Shown one piece after another: positions 1 to 9,422 of a DNA stretch of 64,000 nucleotides; the first letter of the stretch is position 1; every line of letters starts with the position of its first letter. Where the stretch lies: assembly GCA_009684515.1 (NCBI GenBank), contig WKKS01000001.1, forward strand, positions 947,397-1,011,396, written 5' to 3'. The DNA comes from Geobacter sp. Lineage in GTDB: Bacteria; Desulfobacterota; Desulfuromonadia; Geobacterales; Pseudopelobacteraceae. The notes below the pieces were generated by a model that worked only from the letters and a program-made list of their open reading frames with translations, had not been told where the DNA came from and did not search any database. The translations under genes and the position numbers were made by a program.

Positions 1-1888
1 GGTTAAGTACGTCAATATCCTTGAGCAGGCGTGAAAGTTCCTGTACGCCGTCGATTCTGAAAAACAGTGATGTTTTGTTATAACCATAATAAAAACTCTG
101 CAGCATCCGGTCGGATGAATGCATGGCCGATCCCTGACGGGTCAGATCGTACAATCCGGCCGCCAGCCACTCAAAATAATCAGTGATCCTGCCGTTAATG
201 TCGGGATCGATAAAGGCCGCCGGTTCACGGATCAGTCCGGCCGGGTTCTTTTTCTTGATCGGCTCAAGCAGTCCACGCGGCGGGTCCTGCCCCAACAGAC
301 GGTACACATTCATCAGATGCTGCCGGAAAAGCCGGTCGAAACGGTCGCTATGTGGCGAAAAGTGGTCATCTCCGTACCACCAGAACCAGTCGCTCCCCTC
401 GGCGGCATACAGCGAGCGACAGATCAGCTCGGCTGTAACATCGAAGGACATGGAACCGCTCTCCAGGGCCGCCGCGACCAGAGGATTGGCGGACACCGCG
501 ACCTGACGGGCCTCCGCCAGCAGATCCCAGGCCAGGTTTTCCTCCGGATGACCGATCCAGATGCCATAGTTGCCGTTGATCCAGGAACCGGGGTGGATGT
601 CGTGCAAGCGGCCGTCAAAGCGGGTATGTTCCAACACCTGCGAACAGGTCGTCAGATTAAGGCTGGGGGAACCGGCAATGCCGCGATACATCCGCTGCAG
701 GAATTCGTAAGCGTTGTTGGGGTAATATTCCCAGGCATTCTCACCATCCAGAATGATCGAAACGACCCTTCCTTCACCACCGACACGCCCCTTGATCGTA
801 TTCAACCGGGCGCACAGATCACCGACGGCCCGGCCGGCATCCCACTGTGAGTAGGTAAAACCGATCAGGTCGGACAACTGGTGGTCGCGGAAGAACATGC
901 CAAGTTCCCCCTTCCCTCCTGAAAACCGCCAGGGGCGATAAAGCCGCTCCTTGTTGTTTCCCAAACCGCCATCCATACTTTTTGCCAGAATCTCCTCATC
1001 GGTGGCAACCCAACTGATGCCGCACTCGCTGATGATGCCGAGCGTCTCGTTGCTGACCGACCCTTCCGAAGGCCACATTCCGGAAGGGGTAAATCCGAAG
1101 ATCTCCTGGAAATAATCAATGCCGCGACGGATCTGGGCGCGGGCATCCTCAGCATGGCGAAAGCTGGCCGTGGGGAGCGAAACACGCGGCATGGCGGTCT
1201 GGGCGGTTCGCAGATCGCACAAAAGCGGCAGGATCGGATGATAGTAGGGGGTAACCGACAACTCGATCCGCCCCTCCTCATGCAACCGTTTGTATAATGG
1301 AATGATCGCCTGCAACACCTCTCTCTGGGTTGCAAATAAGCGATCCTTGTCGGCAGCGGTGAACTTTTCCCCCTTGGCGACCAACTCGGCAAAGACCGGG
1401 TAACGACGGCGGGCGGCTTCACCGGTCCAGGCCAGGAAAAACCAGACCTGCAGATCCAGCAGGTCCTGGTTGGTGAAATGCCTGACCCGTTCGGCGGCAC
1501 TGCCCGGTTTTCCTTCACCGGCCATGTACAACAGCTCAAGATAGCGCCGTGACGGTTCAATCATATGCTGCCGGTTGGCCGAAAAGAAATTTTCCAGAAT
1601 GAATATGCGGTCGTCCTGGGAGAGATCGGCCGGGTCGGCCATTCCCTTCTGCAAAAACGGATCGACCGCCATCCCGACCGAATAGTCAAGAATCTGTTCA
1701 ATCAGCGACGGCACCAGATTGAAGACCGCCTGCGCTCCGGGTGTATCCTCCACGATGGCCGGCATGTCGAAATAATCCTTGATGGCATGCAGATAGGTCC
1801 AGGGCAGAGCATATTCATTCTTAAGCGGGTCTTTGTAGTACGGCTGATGCATGTGCCATACGATGACCACGTCGAGAGGTATTGGCAT
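1..1888 (-). CDS. Glycoside hydrolase family 57 protein (3' end outside window)
   Basis: A reading frame runs open from an ATG at 1888 to the window edge, giving 629 visible residues. The HxHQP motif of GH57 is at residues 12-16 (HMHQP). A WPSEGS segment carries E275 and an LDGENAWE segment carries D381; these match the family's nucleophile motif and its acid/base motif. GH57 enzymes are retaining alpha-amylases, amylopullulanases or branching enzymes acting on alpha-glucans, usually in the cytoplasm; no signal peptide is seen. An AAGGA lies about 10 bases before the start. It sits downstream of the sugar nucleotidyltransferase fusion on the same strand, which suggests a shared role in storage or surface polysaccharide. 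Substrate cannot be told. The C-terminus is not visible. Confidence 0.85.
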   Translation of the reverse strand, partial: MPIPLDVVIVWHMHQPYYKDPLKNEYALPWTYLHAIKDYFDMPAIVEDTPGAQAVFNLVPSLIEQILDYSVGMAVDPFLQKGMADPADLSQDDRIFILENFFSANRQHMIEPSRRYLELLYMAGEGKPGSAAERVRHFTNQDLLDLQVWFFLAWTGEAARRRYPVFAELVAKGEKFTAADKDRLFATQREVLQAIIPLYKRLHEEGRIELSVTPYYHPILPLLCDLRTAQTAMPRVSLPTASFRHAEDARAQIRRGIDYFQEIFGFTPSGMWPSEGSVSNETLGIISECGISWVATDEEILAKSMDGGLGNNKERLYRPWRFSGGKGELGMFFRDHQLSDLIGFTYSQWDAGRAVGDLCARLNTIKGRVGGEGRVVSIILDGENAWEYYPNNAYEFLQRMYRGIAGSPSLNLTTCSQVLEHTRFDGRLHDIHPGSWINGNYGIWIGHPEENLAWDLLAEARQVAVSANPLVAAALESGSMSFDVTAELICRSLYAAEGSDWFWWYGDDHFSPHSDRFDRLFRQHLMNVYRLLGQDPPRGLLEPIKKKNPAGLIREPAAFIDPDINGRITDYFEWLAAGLYDLTRQGSAMHSSDRMLQSFYYGYNKTSLFFRIDGVQELSRLLKDIDVLN

Positions 1889-1954
1889 TGGATAATTATT
1901 CCTTGAGTACCGGCCCGGAACTGACAGCAGCTCCAACCGGCACCGCTGTTATTG

Positions 1955-4459
1955 CTAGGTTAACTCTTTCTTCCAGTTTTCAACTTTCTTCTGGCACTCG
2001 GACAACAGCTTTTGAGCCGTTTTCTGGTCTTTGGCTTCGGCTACGATATGCACTGTGGGGAGGTACTGATCCGGCAATAAAAGCACCCAGTCTTCTCCAG
2101 ACTGGACTTTGATCCCGTCAATAAAGGAAGCTTCCTTTTCCAGGCTGTCTTCGCTCATTTTACGCATGAGGCCACCCTTTATCTCCCAGGGGCATGGCAG
2201 ACTGCTCTGCAGAAAAGCACGGTTCGGGACTGTTAATAGCCCGTGCGAAAGCGGAACACCACAGATGGCGACCAGTTCCATTAATTTTGCGATCGCAAAC
2301 ATGCCGTCAAAAGCGGCCTGAAAGCGGGGAAAGGCAAAACGTCCGTCCGTGGTTCCGGTCAACACGATTTCCGATGATGTGGCAGCTTCCAGCATGGCTC
2401 GATCACTGCTTTTGGTACGGGTCACCTGACAACGCTTCTGCCCGGCCATCTGTTCGATTGTGGAAGGGGCCTGTACCGGAACCGCAATTGTTCCCTTCTG
2501 CCCGGAGTTCAACAGCATTGCCACCACCAGTGAAAGCAGCTCCACTCCGCTGTAAATCCGGCCGGTTTCGTCCACCAGCGTGATCGCCTCGGCGGTCGGG
2601 TCAAGCCAGAAACCGGCCTGGGCCCCCAGCGAGGATACGATTGTGGACAACTGCCTGAGCGCTTCGTTTTTTGATTTGAGCTGCACTCCGCGCCCTTCGT
2701 CAACGTAGGCATTCAGGGCAATTACGGAGAAACCAAGTTCATTCAGCAGTTGCGGCAGGGTCTGGCTGGCAGGTGAAAAGCTGAAGTCAACCACAACCGT
2801 GCAGGCCGCCTTTTTCAGCACTTCGCGGTCCAGTGCCCGCAGAAAACCTTCGCGGTAAAAATCACCGACATTGTTGATATCGTTCAGCACACCCGGCTCG
2901 GTGTGGTGTGCCCGCCGGAAATTTTCCTTAAAAAAGGTGCGCTCGACATTTTTGCCCATGTTGCTGGAAAAATCGAGGCCGTCACCATCCAGAAAAATGA
3001 TTTCCAGTGATGCCGGGTCATCCTGTGCCTGGCGGAAATGAACCCCCCCCAGCTCGCCGAATGTTTTCAGCTTGTAGCGCAGCAGCGGCAGGGAAGTCAT
3101 TTTCATGTCGCGCACGTTGACGCCGGCCGACAGCAGGCCGCCGACAAAACAGCGCTTCAGCATCCGAGAAGAGGGGGAAGAATCGCGGCCACCCAGCACG
3201 TAACTACCCTTGGGAAGCGATGTGCCGTAAGCGCAGCCCAGTTTGGCAACAAACTCCGGAGTCAGCTCCACATTGGATAGCCCCTTGATGATGGCCCCTT
3301 CAAAAAGCGCCTTCTTCCACTTTTCCCCCCAGATCATGTTGGAGGTAACGGTTGCCCCACCCTCGATCAGCTTTTTGGGCCAGATTTTCACGTCCGCCTT
3401 AATGACCGCCTCATCACCAATCGCGGTATCCTCGGCAACAATGACCCCCTCCTCCAGAACCGCACCCTGCCCAACCCTGACATTGGAGCAGATGACACTG
3501 TCGGTGATTTTGGCCCCTTTCTTGATGTAGGAGTTGTCCCAGATAATGCAGCGGCTGAGTTTGACACCGGCTTCGATCGTACAGTTGCGCCCGATGACCG
3601 TATCCTTGATACGCACATCCCCCAGCACCTGGCTGTTATCACCGATGACGACCGTTCCTTCCAGGCCGCCGGCATGTTCCAGCTTGACATCGGCCCCGAT
3701 CCGCAGATCCTTGCCGACAAAATCCTGTTTCGGCTCATCGATTTTCAGATTCACCTTGCCTCTGAAAATGTCGTGATACGCTTCGCGGTAAGAATCGGTG
3801 TTGCCGATATCGCGCCAGTACCCCTTGGCAGTTACCCCAAACAGCGCATCTTTTTTCTTCAGCATCAATGGAAACAGATCCTGCGAAAAATCGAAGTTCT
3901 CTCCTTCCGGGATATATTTGAGCACTTCCGGTTCGAGCACGTAAATGCCGGTATTGATCGTATCCGAGATAACCTCGCCCCAGCCCGGCTTTTCCAGAAA
4001 TTGGGTGATGCGCTTCTCCTTGTCGGTGATTACCACTCCGAACTGGAGCGGATCCTTGACCGACGTCAGGGTTATCGTCGCCTTAGCCTTGTTATCGGCA
4101 TGAAAATCCATGATTTTCTTCAGATTGAAATCGGTCAGCAGATCGCCGCTGATAACCATAAAACGCTCATCCAGATACTTTTCGGCAGCCTTGACAGCTC
4201 CGGCAGTCCCCATATCCTGGAGCGGAGTGACGTAGGTGATCTTTACGCCGAAATCGGCTCCGTCACGGAAGAAGTTTTTGATGTAAAACGGCTGATGGTA
4301 CAACAGCATCACCAGTTCGGTGATATCGTACTTTTTAAGCAGTTCCACGATATGCAGCATGATTGGCCGATTGAAAAGCGGTATCATCGGCTTGGGAATA
4401 CTGCCGGTAAGCGGTTGTATGCGGGTGCCGAAACCACCGGCCATAATCACAGCTTTCAT
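1955..4459 (-). CDS. Sugar-1-phosphate nucleotidyltransferase fused to a phosphomannomutase-like domain
   Basis: This 834-residue protein has three parts. Residues 1-235 are an NTP-transferase domain with the GGxGTR...PKPM signature. Residues about 250-370 are a left-handed beta-helix of hexapeptide repeats. Residues about 380-830 resemble phosphoglucomutase/phosphomannomutase, with GGRDSSPSS early on. The first part would make an NDP-sugar (GDP-mannose, or glucose/glucosamine type) from a sugar-1-phosphate. In the mutase part, the usual TASHNP phosphoserine loop is replaced by a stretch around QAQDDPAS. The metal loop DGDxDR reads DPTAEA. The domain therefore looks catalytically dead and may be structural or regulatory. 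Similar fusions are known in cyanobacteria and other deltaproteobacteria. The exact nucleotide and sugar are not determinable here. Confidence 0.85.
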   Translation of the reverse strand: MKAVIMAGGFGTRIQPLTGSIPKPMIPLFNRPIMLHIVELLKKYDITELVMLLYHQPFYIKNFFRDGADFGVKITYVTPLQDMGTAGAVKAAEKYLDERFMVISGDLLTDFNLKKIMDFHADNKAKATITLTSVKDPLQFGVVITDKEKRITQFLEKPGWGEVISDTINTGIYVLEPEVLKYIPEGENFDFSQDLFPLMLKKKDALFGVTAKGYWRDIGNTDSYREAYHDIFRGKVNLKIDEPKQDFVGKDLRIGADVKLEHAGGLEGTVVIGDNSQVLGDVRIKDTVIGRNCTIEAGVKLSRCIIWDNSYIKKGAKITDSVICSNVRVGQGAVLEEGVIVAEDTAIGDEAVIKADVKIWPKKLIEGGATVTSNMIWGEKWKKALFEGAIIKGLSNVELTPEFVAKLGCAYGTSLPKGSYVLGGRDSSPSSRMLKRCFVGGLLSAGVNVRDMKMTSLPLLRYKLKTFGELGGVHFRQAQDDPASLEIIFLDGDGLDFSSNMGKNVERTFFKENFRRAHHTEPGVLNDINNVGDFYREGFLRALDREVLKKAACTVVVDFSFSPASQTLPQLLNELGFSVIALNAYVDEGRGVQLKSKNEALRQLSTIVSSLGAQAGFWLDPTAEAITLVDETGRIYSGVELLSLVVAMLLNSGQKGTIAVPVQAPSTIEQMAGQKRCQVTRTKSSDRAMLEAATSSEIVLTGTTDGRFAFPRFQAAFDGMFAIAKLMELVAICGVPLSHGLLTVPNRAFLQSSLPCPWEIKGGLMRKMSEDSLEKEASFIDGIKVQSGEDWVLLLPDQYLPTVHIVAEAKDQKTAQKLLSECQKKVENWKKELT

Positions 4460-4516
4460 AAAGAGCTCCTTGAAAATGGAATTGAATTTCAGGTCCCCAT
4501 TTTGTAAAGAGGGGAA

Positions 4517-4897
4517 TTACATTGATGTCTTGACTTTCTGGGCTTTCTTGGCCAACACCCGTGCAATCTCATGCTTCAGTTCGGTCAGATCGCCCGATTT
4601 CACAATGTAGCCGTCCGCCAGCCAGGCCGAGAAATCGTCTTTGTAGCAGGAAAAGGCCGAACAGAGGATCACCGGCATTTCGTGCCGCTCTTTAACCAAC
4701 TGCTGCAAAAGCTCTATGCCGCTTTCATTTTTCAGCTTGATATCAAGCACGGCCAGATCAAAAGAGCCCAGTTTCAATTTTTCAGTTGCTTCGGCGATAC
4801 TGCCGGCCGTGACAACATCATACCCCTCGTCTGTCAGCTCTTCCGAATACAGCAGCCGGATATTCGCTTCGTCGTCCACAACCAGTAGTTTGCTCAT
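4517..4897 (-). CDS. Single-domain response regulator
   Basis: A 126-residue CheY-like receiver with no output domain. The acidic pair is at D8-D9, the phospho-acceptor is D52 (in AVLDIKL), and the switch Ser is in ILCSA. The usual lysine near the end may be the one in YIVKSGD. It starts at an ATG preceded by GGAGG and overlaps the stop of the upstream histidine kinase by four bases (ATGA), so the two form one operon and very likely a cognate pair. With no DNA-binding or enzymatic domain it would act by protein contact or as a phosphate relay. Target unknown. Confidence 0.9.
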   Translation of the reverse strand: MSKLLVVDDEANIRLLYSEELTDEGYDVVTAGSIAEATEKLKLGSFDLAVLDIKLKNESGIELLQQLVKERHEMPVILCSAFSCYKDDFSAWLADGYIVKSGDLTELKHEIARVLAKKAQKVKTSM

Positions 4898-6519
4898 TGT
4901 TTTTCCTCCTTATGGGTGGGAAGTTTGATGGTATAGATAATGCCCTTTTCCGGAACAGCAAGCGCATCAAACGGGATGTTCTGCTTTTCCAGCATCGTCT
5001 TGCATAATGCCAGTCCCAACCCGCTTCCCAGTTCACGGGTTTCTGAAAACGGCACCATTATGTGATCCAGGTCGGCCTGTGGCACGTTCCTGCTATGGTC
5101 CACAATGCGGATAACGACGTAATCACCGCTATGTTGGGAGCTGACCGCGATCGTCCGGTCGTCGCCCATGCCGACAATGTCACTCAGGATAACGGTGCGA
5201 AGGCAGTAGGAAAGTTGTTTGAAATCGATATATACCGGCGGAAGATCGGGCACGGAACTGTAGCGGCTTGAATATCCCCGTTCAATCAGCACATCCGAGA
5301 CGTCCCGGAGCGCTGTTTCCACCAGTTGATTTACGTCCCAGAAATCCCTGGTTGGATATAGAGAATCGGAATAATTGAGTATCTCGTCCAGCACCACTTC
5401 CAACTGCTGGGTTTCGGAAACAATCGACTCAATGAAATCGCGCTTCGGATCGGAGGCCGGGCTGTTTTTAAGCATTGACCGTGCAAATCCTCCGATTATC
5501 ATCAGTGGATTGCGGACAGAATGGGCAACAGTTGAGGTAATCCGCCCCACCAGAGCCATATTTTCCATCCTGACGATCAGCTCCTGCTGTTCCTTCAGTT
5601 TTTTTCCCGCTTCGGTGACCCGGTTGAGTTCAATCTGCAGCTTGTCATACAAGGATGCGCGTTCGATCGCAAAGGCCACCGGAAAACTGAAGGTTTCCAG
5701 CGAATGCATGTCCTCATCGGTAATGCGCCTGTGGGTAATGCAGTTGTCGGCAATTATCAGTCCGACCCGGCGGTTTCTGGAAACAAGCGGCATCAGCAGG
5801 AAGGAATCTACTCCCAGAAGAGCCGCAAAACCGGGACTTACTTCCGGATGATGAAAAGCGTCTTCAACAAGTATCGGGTGCTTGCTGTCCAGCGCCTTGA
5901 TGGCAATGTGATCGTGCTCTGAAAGAGGAACCGTCAGTTGTTCCAGGATGTCGTGGAATTTTGCGCGTTCGGCCGAAAGTTTGTTGTTGCGGAAATTTTG
6001 TGCCAGGGTTTGCAGATCCATGTCGTTACAGAGGATTTCGCTCCAGGTCTGGCTGGCCTCCGTAAGATTTCTGGGGCCGATTGCCAGATAACCTTTCAGC
6101 AACCCGGCCTCACGGTCGGCCATCAGCAGAAAAGCGCGATTCATTCCGAAACCCTTGCCAGCCGTGATGGCGGTCAGGGCAACTGAAAGCACCTCTTCCA
6201 GATCTACCGAACTCTGAAGAACAACTCCAAGTTCATGGATAAAACGAATCTCAAGGGTTTTACTGTCGAGGAAGCTTACCAGGGAGTGGATCTGGTTTTT
6301 CTGTCGCAAAAATTCGCTGTGAACAATATTAAAAACGGGGGCCAGTGGATGGTCACTGTCACTAAAACGGTCCAGGTCCCGTCGGAGGTTCTCGCAATCA
6401 CAGCATTTCTCCAGCACACGGCGGCGCTTGGAGACGAGCAGATCCTCATCGCCCTCATGGATGTTAGGGCAATCCCCCATCTCGATAACGTCTCTGTCCC
6501 AACAGCACTCCCAATTCAC
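4894..6519 (-). CDS. GAF-domain sensor histidine kinase
   Basis: A 541-residue soluble kinase. The N-terminus (residues 1-45) is rich in cysteine (a CC pair, a lone C, then CCDC), which suggests a metal or redox site. A GAF domain covers about residues 105-290. A coiled-coil leads to the dimerisation helix with VAHSVRNPL (phospho-accepting H333). An HATPase domain follows, ending with the glycine-rich GSGLGLAL box. No membrane segment is visible, so it senses something in the cytoplasm. The start is a GTG at 6519 with GAGG six bases upstream. It overlaps the receiver gene downstream by four bases. The ligand is unknown. Confidence 0.88.
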   Translation of the reverse strand: MNWECCWDRDVIEMGDCPNIHEGDEDLLVSKRRRVLEKCCDCENLRRDLDRFSDSDHPLAPVFNIVHSEFLRQKNQIHSLVSFLDSKTLEIRFIHELGVVLQSSVDLEEVLSVALTAITAGKGFGMNRAFLLMADREAGLLKGYLAIGPRNLTEASQTWSEILCNDMDLQTLAQNFRNNKLSAERAKFHDILEQLTVPLSEHDHIAIKALDSKHPILVEDAFHHPEVSPGFAALLGVDSFLLMPLVSRNRRVGLIIADNCITHRRITDEDMHSLETFSFPVAFAIERASLYDKLQIELNRVTEAGKKLKEQQELIVRMENMALVGRITSTVAHSVRNPLMIIGGFARSMLKNSPASDPKRDFIESIVSETQQLEVVLDEILNYSDSLYPTRDFWDVNQLVETALRDVSDVLIERGYSSRYSSVPDLPPVYIDFKQLSYCLRTVILSDIVGMGDDRTIAVSSQHSGDYVVIRIVDHSRNVPQADLDHIMVPFSETRELGSGLGLALCKTMLEKQNIPFDALAVPEKGIIYTIKLPTHKEEKQ

Positions 6520-6637
6520 GACAAACCTCGCCAGATGTAATAGGATGGATTATATCAGTCAAATACCGGTATGCAATCTGGCTGTTGAATCGCCGGAAGC
6601 AAAAACCTGGAAATAAGTCGCTGGGAATATCTGGGGC

Positions 6638-8119
6638 TTATTTCACATTCCAGGTGGTCCCCTGAGCCGAATCCAGCAACTGGATTCCCTTCTCCAGCAG
6701 ATAATCGCGGATTTCGTCACCACGCTTGAAATTTTTGGCGGCGCGCGCTTCGGTCCGCTCGATAATCAAACGCTCGATTTCATCGGAAGCGATGTCAATC
6801 TGATCAGCCTTGGCGCTTTTGATCCCGTCAAGCCATTGGCCGGGATTTAACGTAAACAGGCCAAGAACCGAGCCGACTTCATCAAACAGGTGCTGGACAT
6901 GAGCGATCAGTGAAAGAGCCACCGGTGAAAATTCTTTTGACTCGGCCAGAAAACGGTTGGTCGCCCGCACCGTTTCAAAGATCCCCCCCAGCGCCTGGGC
7001 TGTGTTGAAATCATCATCCATAGCCTCTACAAAACGGGGAATGAACTGTGCAACCTTTTCCTGGAGTTCCAGCCCGATCGCCGACAGGCATTCCACGGCC
7101 GGCAACTCGGCTGATGTCGGAATCCGGTTCAGGACTTCGTCAATTGACGCCAGACAGGAATAAATCCTTTCCAGGCCGGTACGGGCTTCCTCCAGGTTCT
7201 GGTCGGAAAAATCGATCGGCGAACGGTAATGGGCCGACAGGATGAAAAAACGGAGCGTTTCCGGGTCGAATTTGTCCAGCACTTCACGGATTGTGAAAAA
7301 GTTGCCCAGCGACTTGCTCATTTTTTCCGAATTGATGTTAACGAAACCATTGTGCAGCCAGTAACGCACAAAGCGGCAGCCGTTGGCTGCCTCAGACTGG
7401 GCGATTTCATTTTCGTGATGCGGGAAGATCAGATCTTTGCCGCCGCCATGGAAGTCAAAGGTCTTGCCCAGAAATTCCATGCTCATGGCCGAACATTCGA
7501 TATGCCAACCGGGACGCCCCTGTCCCCAGGGAGATTCCCACCACGGCTCGCCCGGCTTGGAACCCTTCCAGAGGGCAAAATCCATCGGATTGCGTTTTTT
7601 ATCCCCGACCTCGACCCTGGCTCCGGCCTGCATCTCTTCCAGATTGCGTCCGGACAGCTTCAGATACTCCGGAAAGGTATCGACAGCGTAGTAAACGTCG
7701 CCATCGGAGGCATAGGCGTGCCCCTTGGCAACCAGCGCCTCTATGATGGCGATAATGCCGCCGATATGATCGGTCGCCTTCGGTTCGACGGTCGGCTTGG
7801 CCAAGCCAAGGCGCGCCATATCTTCATCAAAAGCCTTGATGAAGCGCTCGGAAATGACGCTGTAATCGCACCCTTCCTGATTGGCGCGGTTGATGATCTT
7901 GTCGTCGATGTCGGTGTAGTTGCGAACGTAAGTCACATCGTAGCCGGCGTATTTCAGGTAGCGGAAAATGATGTCGAAAACCACGTTGGCGCGGGCATGG
8001 CCGATGTGGCAATAGTCGTAGACCGTTACCCCGCAAACGTACATGCCGGCTTTGCCGGGCAGCAGCGGGACAAAGGTTTCTTTTTCACCGGAGAGGGTAT
8101 TGTAGACACGTAATGGCAT
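6638..8119 (-). CDS. cysS: Cysteinyl-tRNA synthetase
   Basis: A 493-residue class I aminoacyl-tRNA synthetase that charges tRNA-Cys. The ATP-binding HIGH motif is at residues 38-41 and KMSKS is at 266-270. The zinc-ligand cysteine C29 just ahead of HIGH is present, as are the downstream Cys/His/Glu zinc ligands (ECSAMS and HHENE segments). Length and ending (helical anticodon-binding domain) are normal. The ATG has GGGAG about nine bases upstream. The gene stands between the kinase pair and the phosphate cluster with short gaps. Confidence 0.97.
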   Translation of the reverse strand: MPLRVYNTLSGEKETFVPLLPGKAGMYVCGVTVYDYCHIGHARANVVFDIIFRYLKYAGYDVTYVRNYTDIDDKIINRANQEGCDYSVISERFIKAFDEDMARLGLAKPTVEPKATDHIGGIIAIIEALVAKGHAYASDGDVYYAVDTFPEYLKLSGRNLEEMQAGARVEVGDKKRNPMDFALWKGSKPGEPWWESPWGQGRPGWHIECSAMSMEFLGKTFDFHGGGKDLIFPHHENEIAQSEAANGCRFVRYWLHNGFVNINSEKMSKSLGNFFTIREVLDKFDPETLRFFILSAHYRSPIDFSDQNLEEARTGLERIYSCLASIDEVLNRIPTSAELPAVECLSAIGLELQEKVAQFIPRFVEAMDDDFNTAQALGGIFETVRATNRFLAESKEFSPVALSLIAHVQHLFDEVGSVLGLFTLNPGQWLDGIKSAKADQIDIASDEIERLIIERTEARAAKNFKRGDEIRDYLLEKGIQLLDSAQGTTWNVK

Positions 8120-8209
8120 TAGTCAGGCTCCCATCATAAATTGATGCATTATGCCTGCTTGTGCCCGGTAAGGCAAGGGGGGAATGAGGGGGAAACCGGT
8201 TAGAATCTT

Positions 8210-9031
8210 TCAGAAACGCCCTGTCAGAGCCAGGCCGCCACCGCCGTCCAGGGCGGTCGGAACAACGGCGTACGAACGAAAGCGGGTATGCTGGCTGACG
8301 GCTACCCGTCCGGCAAGCTCTCCAATCGCCGCCGCCAGAAGCACGTCGCTGGCCCAATGTTTGTTCTGGTTCATGCGCGAAAAACCGACGAAGGCCGCGG
8401 CACAGTAGGACGCCACCGCAACCGGCGTGCTGTCGGAAGTTCTGGCAAGAACCGAGGCGAAAGCAAAGGAGCTGGCGGTATGCATGGAAGGGAAGCCGTC
8501 GTAGTCGGATTTGAAGCCGAAGGGGCGAAAATCCCCCTTGCGGTTTGTGACCGTTGGTCGGCCGCGGCCGGTTACCTCTTTCAGGATCAGTGTGGCACCG
8601 TCTGCCAGAATCAGGGATTCTCCCAGCATTTCCCCGATATCCTTCCAGCGCGGAGAATCGGCCAGAATTCCGCCGCCATACAGCAGCGCGGCCGCTCCCA
8701 GATGCAGAAACGGATCACCGATGACAGCTCCGGCATCAGCGGCATTGTCGAGCCCGCCGGATCTGTTTCTCTGGACACCGTCCCGGATTTCGCTATCGAA
8801 GGTGTAAGTCAACCCCACCGCTCCAGCCACACCCAGGGTCAGCAGCAGGTTGCCGTTTTCAATCTGAAAGGGTCTTGTCGCAAAATCCTTTGATTCAGCC
8901 AGCAGACGCGCACCGGCTTTGCCAGCCTCGTCAGAAACGGAGAAGCTGCCCGCCTCGGACCCAAAAGCGCCGACCGCAATTGAAATTGTCAAACAGCCTG
9001 CCAGTAGTGAAGAAATCAGCCGTCGTTTCAT
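8210..9031 (-). CDS. PAP2-family membrane/periplasmic phosphatase
   Basis: From the ATG at 9031 the protein has 273 residues and begins with a clear signal peptide (KRR, hydrophobic core, ending near GAFGSEA). The three PAP2 phosphatase motifs are present in order: K-x6-RP in KEVTGRGRP, PSMH, and SR-x5-H-x3-D in the SRMNQNKHWASD segment. Members remove phosphate from lipids such as undecaprenyl pyrophosphate or phosphatidic acid. The chosen start has GGGAG upstream; a longer frame to 9070 has no such support and would bury the signal peptide. The start overlaps the VanZ-like gene stop by four bases. Confidence 0.85.
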   Translation of the reverse strand: MKRRLISSLLAGCLTISIAVGAFGSEAGSFSVSDEAGKAGARLLAESKDFATRPFQIENGNLLLTLGVAGAVGLTYTFDSEIRDGVQRNRSGGLDNAADAGAVIGDPFLHLGAAALLYGGGILADSPRWKDIGEMLGESLILADGATLILKEVTGRGRPTVTNRKGDFRPFGFKSDYDGFPSMHTASSFAFASVLARTSDSTPVAVASYCAAAFVGFSRMNQNKHWASDVLLAAAIGELAGRVAVSQHTRFRSYAVVPTALDGGGGLALTGRF

Positions 9032-9402
9032 AATCGCTCCCGCTTTTTTTGGACGATGAATATCAGGCACCAGACCAGCCCGGCACCAATCAGATCAGCC
9101 AGCATGTCGCCCCATTCGGCAGTTCTGCTAGTCGTAAAGAGCGCCTGGAAGATTTCGATCAAACCGCCCAGGGTGATGCCGTACAAAAAGGCGGCTGGAG
9201 CACCCCAACGATTTGACTTGAGACTGAGAAAGGCGAGAAAAGTGACCGCAGCGATTGCGGCGGCATGATTGAGCTTATCCCAGCCCAGCCCAACCGAGGG
9301 GACAGAGTCAGAAGGGATCAATGACAGCCAGAGCACCAAAATAGTAAGGCCGACACACAGGGTCGGCCAGACGATTGGAAAGTTTGATGTTTTAGGTTTC
9401 AG
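9028..9402 (-). CDS. VanZ-like membrane protein (start codon uncertain)
   Basis: A small VanZ-family protein of about 124 residues with four predicted membrane helices, containing the family's DKLNHAAAI, GGLIEIFQ and EWGDMLADLIGA segments. VanZ relatives are linked to teicoplanin resistance or envelope homeostasis, but the biochemical role is unclear. No ATG, GTG or TTG lies near the expected start. The best ribosome site is AAGGG at about 9411-9415, followed eight bases later by CTG (9402), so a CTG start is proposed. The frame continues open upstream inside pit, but that part encodes no VanZ-like sequence. Coupled by ATGA to the PAP2 gene. Confidence 0.7.
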   Translation of the reverse strand: MKPKTSNFPIVWPTLCVGLTILVLWLSLIPSDSVPSVGLGWDKLNHAAAIAAVTFLAFLSLKSNRWGAPAAFLYGITLGGLIEIFQALFTTSRTAEWGDMLADLIGAGLVWCLIFIVQKKRERL

Positions 9403-9422
9403 AAGTTTTACCCTTGACCTTT

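Noticed and set aside
119..850. 243-codon + strand frame at the left edge
   Set aside because: It lies opposite the GH57 gene, whose motifs are clear; the + strand product resembles nothing.
3674..4507. 277-codon + strand frame
   Set aside because: It is the antisense shadow of the nucleotidyltransferase domain.
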